This document shows positions 57,501 through 64,000 of a stretch of DNA of 64,000 bases, in pieces (within the stretch, counting starts at the first letter, position 1; every line of letters begins with the position of its first letter). Under the pieces are notes generated by a model. That model did not search any database, was not told the origin of the DNA, and saw only the letters and a program-made list of their open reading frames with translations. The position numbers and the translations under genes were made by a program. The DNA lies in the NCBI GenBank assembly GCA_050084515.1, contig CM114275.1, positions 19,654,001 to 19,718,000 of the forward strand, read 5' to 3'. This stretch comes from Blasia pusilla. Its lineage: Eukaryota > Marchantiophyta > Marchantiopsida > Blasiales.

Positions 57501-59050
57501 GATGCTAAGTGATGATGATCAAATTGATTTAGGAGGCTTCCACAGCAGAAGCTCGGATTTGGAGGAAAGGAGGGCTAGATCGCAGGTGAGGGTCTCATAC
57601 TAACCCCAGGGAACTGATTTGAGAAACTGAGGGTCTGTTACATGGGATCAGTCTGTATTGTCACCAACACAAGCACATCCATCAGGCAGTTTTCCCATTC
57701 CATCTTCCACTTTCAAAGAAGATGAGTTATCTTCTTGAGAGGAAACGTACTGCTTTTGGGAAGTAGGAAGTCGGTTCTGCAGTGTCTGCTGTTGGTTGTG
57801 ATAATAGATACATAATAGAGCACATTTCTTTTCCGTTGATTGTGATAGGACAATATAGGACACATGAAGTTTATGCTGGGAATCAATCTGTACATGGTCT
57901 GTAATTCTTGCAGCTGGGCAATTTCAATTTTAGCTGTGCCTGGGTTTCCTGTGTCAATGCCAGATTGTGTACCTAATCAATAGCTTACAATTACCTTGCA
58001 GGAGTGGGCACTACAGCTACTTGAGATGCCTGGTTTCACTCGGCCCTGTGCTTCTGGAGGACACCACCATGGTCACTGCTCTTGTGTTGTGCATGGAAGT
58101 GCTGCTGAGGATACAAGTACGAGAGCGAGCATTTCTCGCATTATCATGCTCGCTGAAGCGCTATTTGAGGTGCACGTGCTTCTTTGTACCATGTCTGATC
58201 ATGGGTACCCTGTGCCCTGTGTGATTGCATCCAAAACTGAGTTACCTCATCCTGTGAGTAAAAACATGTTACTTGTAAAACTGTATGGCCACATCTGAAA
58301 TTCTGTCTCTAAAGTCCTGATGTGTCTTCCTTGCAGGTCTTAGATGAAATACACCGCCAGTCAATCGCACTTTCAAGAACCTCCATTCCCACCGCATCTC
58401 TTCCTGCACCTGATACAGTGGTGAATGCAATCCCGACAAGAAAAATTAGCAAGAATCTCCGTGATGAAGCAACTCAGTAAGACATAACTTATTACACCAA
58501 TGAAAGCAAGCTTTTTTTGAGGAGAAAAATCTCTTCTCATTTTCAGAAGTTGCTTCTTCTAAGAGTGCATAGGCTGATTCATACCTTACAGAGTTTTGCA
58601 CACATGAACTCACTCCACTTACATGTCTGACCAGGTGCAATATTTGCCTCGTGGAGTATGAAGAAGGTGATCAAGTAAGGGTATTGCCTTGCCATCATGA
58701 GTATCATGTGGCTTGTGTAGATAAATGGCTCAAAGAGGTGCACAGGTAAACAATTTTACTGCCAATGATTTTGTGTGTGTTTAGGCCACGATGTGCTCAA
58801 CTGTTTTAGGCCCATGTGTTTGAGTAATGTTAGCTGTGATGGAGAGAGCTCAACTGGGTAGTGTTTTAAGTTGGTATTATCACCCAACCAGTCTCTAATG
58901 GGAAGGAGATTTTGTGCTGTATTGGACGCTGTGCATCTCCCTAATCATGGTTGACTTACCGTTTAGTTTTCATTGGGCAGGGTATGTCCGTTATGTCGCG
59001 GAAATGTTTGTGAAGCGCACTCCCCAGTACCACTGCCCGTATCCACATGA
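54565..59050 (+). CDS. RING-H2 E3 ubiquitin-protein ligase, multi-exon
   Basis: Exons by phase: 54565-54597 ([11 protein letters not shown], donor GTATCA; a longer first exon is possible), 56413-57585, 58002-58169, 58337-58476, 58635-58745, 58981-59050 (stop TGA). About 564 residues. MGSSSS is an N-myristoylation-type start. The large second exon is Ser-rich and disordered. [12 protein letters not shown] and [20 protein letters not shown] are conserved blocks of this plant family. The RING-H2 is [20 protein letters not shown] then [20 protein letters not shown] and LCRGNV, with all eight metal ligands. It would recruit E2 enzymes to ubiquitinate unknown substrates, probably at a membrane. Exon 1 joining is the weak point. 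Confidence 0.88.
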
Positions 59051-60104
59051 AAGGTTGGACTCCAGTCTAAATGTCATTGCGACTGCCTATGGCTGTCCAA
59101 AGACAGGTCTACTTCACTTTTTGCCTATTATGGGATACAGTTTTGGGCCCACTCCCAGAGGAAGTCTCCCTCCCATACAGTCTACTTTGTCACTAGATCT
59201 CGTAAATCTGGTTTTGTTGTCTCGTGCAGCAAGTTACAATTGTACCATAGAACCAACTTGTCGATTTGTTGCTTGAGATGTGAATTTGTACATTCAAGCT
59301 AGTCTTCATGATAGAGTTATTGATTTGTTGCTCAAGACGTGAAATTGTACAGTGAAGCCATCTATTGTGAAAGATCTTAAATTCTTGAGCTCACCTTCTT
59401 CTAATGAGTAATTTATTCGTCAGCAAGTGAAAGTCTTCCTATGGATCCTCCAAGGTCTTGCCCACTCACACTCTTATTCATGCTGAACTCCCTTATTACT
59501 AAACCAGGAAATGGGATGTCCAGATACTTTTGGTCACCTGTCACTTTCTCATCTAAGAGCCTTGAGGATGCGACCTGAAAGTCTATTGTCAAATGCTTAA
59601 GTAATTTGAGAGATTTGGTGAAGTCGTCAGGCCAGGAAATCTGAAATTGTTGCTACAGTGTGTTTCACAGCTATGACCGAATGACTTTAAGCATGACCCC
59701 GAATAATTGACCAATAAAGCAGCGCACGTAAAGAAAGTTCTAGGTGCTTCAGGACTCAGATACCTACTCTATATAATGGTGTAGGTCTCTTGTCAATCGT
59801 TAGCAGTTAGCAGCGGTTCTGACTATACAAGTACCATTAATAAAACAGTGGTGAGTGCATGGTAGATAACTACCTATGGGGATGACTGAGACTTCATTTA
59901 GGTCGTGAAGGACTTCATTTGCCTTCAATTGGTCGTGGCACATGAAGGCCTGGGAGTTCTCTGAAGAGGTCCGGTCAGTTTGTCTTCAAGAAAACTGGTA
60001 TTAAGTTATTACAGCCCCAGTGTACAGAACTATGTAATCTATGCAGTGACACCCGAGTGCTCTAGTGAATTCCTAAAGTGACGTGGACCAATAGAATTCA
60101 GGAA

Positions 60105-60154
60105 CTAAACCCTAAACCCTAAACCTAACCCTAAATGTCTTTAGGGTTAGGTTT
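60105..60154. repeat. Interstitial telomere-like repeat in inverted arrangement
   Basis: Three CCCTAAA-type units run into a perfect 15-bp inverted repeat: AAACCTAACCCTAAA (60121-60135), loop TGTC, and TTTAGGGTTAGGTTT (60140-60154). TTTAGGG is the plant telomere unit. Confidence 0.9.
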
Positions 60155-61329
60155 TCTGGCCACTTGCCGATGCCCTGTAGATGCTATGCGGATTCGTATT
60201 GAAGACGCTTTGTTATGTTGATGGCAGTGGTCGCCATTAGACTTCACGTATACAATCCTCTGTTTAGTATAATCTTTTGCGTGTAATGTTGGATGGTGTG
60301 CAAGTTGAACAAACTAGTGCTACTCTTTGTTGTTTCATCGGCGGTCTAACAAATGCAGACATTCGAGCCTTAGTCTACAGTAGAACATCCATTTTATGGT
60401 CTCAAGCCTGTTGTTATATATGTCTATGGATTGCATTCAGATTGTAGCAACCCATTTGTATATCGAAGTATGGGTGATAACGTGGTAGGTCGTTCTGCGC
60501 AATGCTCGACCGAAGAATCTTGTGGTAATGTACAGGCTTTAAAGCCTCCAGTTCTTTGTAGTTCTTGTAATTATCCGAGTCAACAAGACTTACATTGTGT
60601 GTGGTGGGTGAACCTACTATGTAACCTCTTATTTAGTATACTTATCTAATTTACCTGAAAATGATGTTTGAGACACACACTGAAGATCCATGGATCTTTG
60701 CTCTAATTATCCATAGCCAATAAAAAAAAAAGTTGCTGTGAAAAGTTTTCCGTTCTCAAGTCTCCAGGAGTCTAGAGTTCCGTAGTCTATTAGGCTCTAG
60801 TATGGAATCACAGCGAATTTGGGTGCTTGCTGCACACATTCAACACATAACTATTTGGGTAGTGTATATTGATTTTTTTCCGTTCCACACAACTACAATC
60901 TACCTTCAAGTTCGCAATATAATGCTAGTGAATTTGCATGTGAATCCTCTACTCATAGACTAATTGATACTCACTAAATCCTAAATTGCCAAGTCCTACT
61001 TGTGGGATTGTTATCATACCTTCACAATCCTTTGACTGAATTCTGAAAGCATCACAAGACAAAGGTCTTGTCACACATAAAATGAGCGTTACAAATCTGA
61101 ATTGAATATCATTCATGATGTGCAGTATTTAATCCTTATAAAGAAAAAAAACCAAGAGATTTTTTAAAGTGGCAACATATATTGTAGGTGTAGATCATCT
61201 CTATGAATTAGCATCATAACCAATTTCAATGGTTTATCAGATGATACCAGGTTGACTCTTGAAACCAACATGTTTCCATTTTTATTTCCATACTTTCGTG
61301 GATTTTGTAAGAGCGGAGTTTTCTTCGCA

Positions 61330-62280
61330 GACTACATGTCGCGACCCTCATGACTAAACGAGTGCCAAACGGAACATCAGAACATTAGTGGGCTCACGCT
61401 AAGATGGTTTGCGCGTTGGAGTAGTCTCGAAGAGGAGACGAGAGACGAGATGCGAGCGAGGTTTCGCGTTTCAGATGTTGTGGTCGCAACCGAGAAACCT
61501 GGACCAAACGCGGAATGAGACTTGAAAGAAGTCGAGTCTAGAAAGTGGGTTGCCAAAAGGAAGAATCCGGATTTGGAATGCCACTAGCGTTTGAGAGTTT
61601 CCGATTGTATTTATAACCATAAATTTTAACGTCGAGATGCGTTTGGATTAAATAAGGGTGCGTTGGAAGGCTTATAGAAAGCCGGTTCAAACGCACTAAA
61701 GATCTTTGCAAATGCATAAGCAACGGCTGAGAAACAACCCGGAAACGATTGCAAGTGGAGTCGGGTTGAGGGCCACAATGAAGGGCCCGACCCTCCTTTT
61801 CCAAAGGGGGAGGGGGGTGGGGTTATTGGAGAACCCCAGAAGTACTAGTAAGGGGAAGGTCTCCGAGAGTGCTTGGAACCCGAGTCCCATTTTGGGCGCC
61901 GCGGAGCGGCTCAAGGGCAGGAACGGAACGCGAGTTTGGGGGTTGGGTTGGAAAACCTGCACCAAGTCTATTGAGGCGATTTTAGACATCCCTCTTGGAT
62001 TTCACCCCGCGACTCAATTATTTGGGTCTCGGTTTGGAACTCACACGAGGTCTGTTGAACAGTTCGGATCGCTAGGCGCGCAAGTGCCGTTTCAGATCCC
62101 TGGACTAACCAGGAAGTCTGTTCCAAGTCTTGAAGGACTTGCCATGTGTTGGAAACTAGGAATTAAGGAAGGTTGAGCTTGATGAAACGTCGAGTGAGAA
62201 CTCGGTGGGTTGGAACGCTGGTTGGCCCAGACCCGACTAACGAGAGTGCTACTGAACGTACGCTTCCGCAACACTAAAGA
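61330..62280 (+). other. GC-richer unassigned block with a 156-residue open frame
   Basis: An open frame to a stop at 62176 contains an ATG at 61706 (MHKQRLRNNPETIASGVGLR). It is rich in Gly, Arg, Ser and Leu and has no recognised domain. Composition differs from both flanks (AT-rich upstream, Helitron downstream). It could be a fragment of a non-coding LTR or a lineage-specific gene; there is no intron or domain support. Confidence 0.25.
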
Positions 62281-62889
62281 TTGGCGTCCAAGGAGAGTAG
62301 GGGCGAGACACTACATGAAAGGACGAGTTAATCAACTATTTTCAGTATTACACTATATAAACCTTACATGCCCTTAATGTATTGGCTCAAGAAATCTATA
62401 ACCCTTGCCACATAAACAAGATCTTGCATTCTCAACCAGGATATAGAAACACTTCGTGTTACTAATCTAGAGATGTCTGAAAGATAAACTTTATGAAAAC
62501 TTAGCCAAACATTGAATAAGCCCACAAATTTCAGGCAGCCCAAGTTGGCATCGAAGGCACGTAAAGGATCTTGAAGCTATGGTTAAAAAATGGGGCATGC
62601 CCTATTTTTTCCTCACATTAACATCAAATGAAATGTCAGTCACATGATGGCAAGAATTTTCCTAATTTGAATCATTACTAAAAAAGATGAACCCAAATTT
62701 CGTGTGGAAAGATGCCCCAACTGAATGTGCAGTTCTCAGTCATTCTTTCAAAAAGATCGCAGAGGCCAAAGGTTAAAGTAAAAAGGCTTTGAAAGAATAA
62801 AAGGCTGTGACCTAAGGCCTTGTATTGATGGGTCAATCCTGCCCATTATATATGACGTCAATCATGAAGAACACAAAGTAGTTTCGGCT

Positions 62890-63230
62890 GCTCTCGGTAT
62901 ACGTGCCAAAAATCCCGTTCATTCTGTTGTTTTTTTAATCCTAGTTTTTTTCAATACTTCCGGTTTAATTGTTTTGTTTTGACTTCTTTGCTATGATTTT
63001 TTTAGTGGTTTATGTAGGAGCTATTGCCGTTTTATTTTTGTTTGTCTTTGCATAGACGCCATGACTTTTCGTTCTGCTAGTACTAAGAACGCGACGCCCA
63101 GTAACAGGGCCGCTCCCAACATACCTGCTTGAAGCAGATACGCCGTGACTTTGTGGGTACCGTCTGGTTCATAGAAGGTGAAACCTCGCAATGCTTCAAT
63201 AAAATAGATAAGCAAGTACTTATAGGCCTC
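62890..63230. pseudogene. Nuclear insertion of mitochondrial DNA: nad6 and nad1 fragments
   Basis: On the + strand, 62890-63050 reads GIRAKNPVHSVVFLILVFFN then, after a small deletion, DFFAMIFLVVYVGAIAVLFL: the N-terminal half of NADH dehydrogenase subunit 6. On the - strand, 63120-63048 reads LLLGVAFLVLAERKVMASMQ, the start of subunit 1. The two face each other and meet at about 63048. Upstream of nad1 (63215-63125) an open stretch, FIEALRGFTFYEPDGTHKVT, is not a nad1 sequence I recognise. Such mosaics occur in rearranged plant mitochondrial DNA copied to the nucleus. Confidence 0.8.
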
Positions 63231-63640
63231 CTGCGGCGAAGAATTCGAGACAACTGATTCTTGAACCTAGTTCAAAAGAGCTAAAAACAAGCCTAGGGTC
63301 GGAGCCGTGGGCACCACTAAAGGGTTGGCCCCCTTCTATGCAACATAGTCTTTGCATGAGTGGACCTTTTGTTATGCGACTGAAACGTATTGTTGACAGA
63401 GGACGGCGTAGGGCAGTCAATCCAGAGTCTAAGGAATTGTGGCGTCAATCTGCGGCCGACTCTTCCATGTTAGGTTTCACTCATTTCTTAAGAGTTTCAT
63501 TTTCGGAGGTACAAAAATTTAAGGGGAAGTGTTACATTATGTGATCAGGTATGAATTGCAAGAACCTGGGTGTCTGCATAGTCACATTATTCTATGGCGC
63601 AATGAGAGTGGAGTTTAGACTACAATGTTAGAAATTTCCT
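63231..63640. other. Flank of the mitochondrial insert, probably also organellar
   Basis: The open frame 63338-63544 reads VMRLKRIVDRGRRRAVNPES then DSSMLGFTHFLRVSF. LGFTH is reminiscent of group II intron maturases, but the match is too short to assign. The composition resembles the nad fragment and not the Helitron, so the insert may extend to about 63545. Confidence 0.3.
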
Positions 63641-64000
63641 CACTTTTCCCTATTGATATACACCAGAACAAGAATAATTTTATTCATTTTTACTCCTCAA
63701 TTATGTTTTCCATAAGTAGTTACATGTTTGCAAACATGCAACCTCCTCCAGATTGAACAAATCTTCAAACACTAGGTTCTGCAAACTCGGTTTCCCAGCT
63801 GAAATTAATCCACATTTAGCTCTTTCAATAGACCCAATTAGTCATAAAGGGAAATACTATAGGCCATCTTGGCTAGATAGGAATGTTGTTCCTTACCATC
63901 CTGTTGTTATGCTTCTCTAGGGAGCACACATGAATTTGCAATGTGTCTTTGATTAGACTTTTTATCTCATAAAATATGCACTAAGAAGTGAACCACTTCG

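Larger units (their letters stand above)
59051..62400. other. Intergenic region downstream of the RING gene
   Basis: The first part is presumably 3' UTR, with a 56-bp direct duplication (GATTTGTTGCTTGAGATGTG at about 59267 and GATTTGTTGCTCAAGACGTG at about 59322). An inverted telomere-like repeat lies at 60105-60154. A GC-richer block spans 61330-62280. No supported gene otherwise. Confidence 0.5.
62520..64000 (+). mobile_element. Second Helitron Rep fragment, interrupted by organellar DNA
   Basis: 62540-62770 reads DLEAMVKKWGMPYFFLTLTS and NPNFVWKDAPTECAVLSHSF, matching the Rep block seen at 43850-43995. 63770-64000 reads RFCKLGFPAEINPHLALSID and YRPSWLDRNVVPYHPVVMLL, which follow about 360 bases later in the first Helitron but about 1,070 bases later here. 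The extra 700 bases include the nad6/nad1 insert. The element runs off the window end. Confidence 0.8.

Noticed and set aside
63021-63215. Small nuclear gene for a membrane protein (nad1-like)
   Set aside because: Only the first 20 or so residues of nad1 follow an unrelated stretch, next to an opposed nad6 fragment; this is an organellar DNA insertion.

Overview
This window looks like nuclear DNA of a streptophyte, most likely a land plant and perhaps a seed-free one. The reasons are two plant-type intron-containing genes with short GT-AG introns, plant Ty1/copia, Ty3/gypsy and Helitron remains, an Arabidopsis-type (TTTAGGG) telomere-like tract and a mitochondrial nad6/nad1 insertion. The species cannot be named from sequence alone.

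Two host genes frame the window, both on the + strand. At 137-9488 is an ASPM (abnormal spindle) gene, open at its 5' end. It has calponin-homology exons, one 3.06-kb exon with about 40 IQ motifs, and an armadillo-like tail. At 54565-59050 is a RING-H2 E3 ubiquitin ligase gene with a probable N-myristoylation start and a C-terminal RING.

Between them (about 10.8-47.8 kb) lies a nested mass of decayed transposons. A + strand Ty3/gypsy element (gag with three zinc knuckles, protease, RT, RNase H, integrase, then an extra coiled-coil ORF and a 3' LTR at 30088) is split by two - strand insertions (about 14750-17138 and about 18291-28541). Both insertions, and a third decayed copy at about 32660-34910, belong to one unusual Ty3/gypsy family. 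Its polyprotein carries a complete-looking DNA cytosine-5 methyltransferase (DNMT) domain between protease and RT. In the one long copy there is also a PHD-finger-like module after the integrase. The inferred order is gag-PR-DNMT-RT-RNaseH-INT-PHD between LTRs of about 515 bp. All three copies are inactivated, but the DNMT sits beside the RT in each one, so it belongs to the family and is not a chance fusion. This is the most interesting content of the window.

A Ty1/copia element with both LTRs follows (34911-39643). After it come a minisatellite-like block (40.06-40.37 kb), a decayed Helitron (42.5-47.8 kb) and a gene-free AT-rich stretch (48-52.8 kb). Downstream of the RING gene are an inverted telomere-like repeat (60.1 kb), an unassigned GC-richer block (61.3-62.3 kb) and a second Helitron fragment (62.5-64 kb) interrupted by mitochondrial DNA. 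Coordinates of host exons come from reading splice sites and phase by eye. TE boundaries are approximate unless stated.
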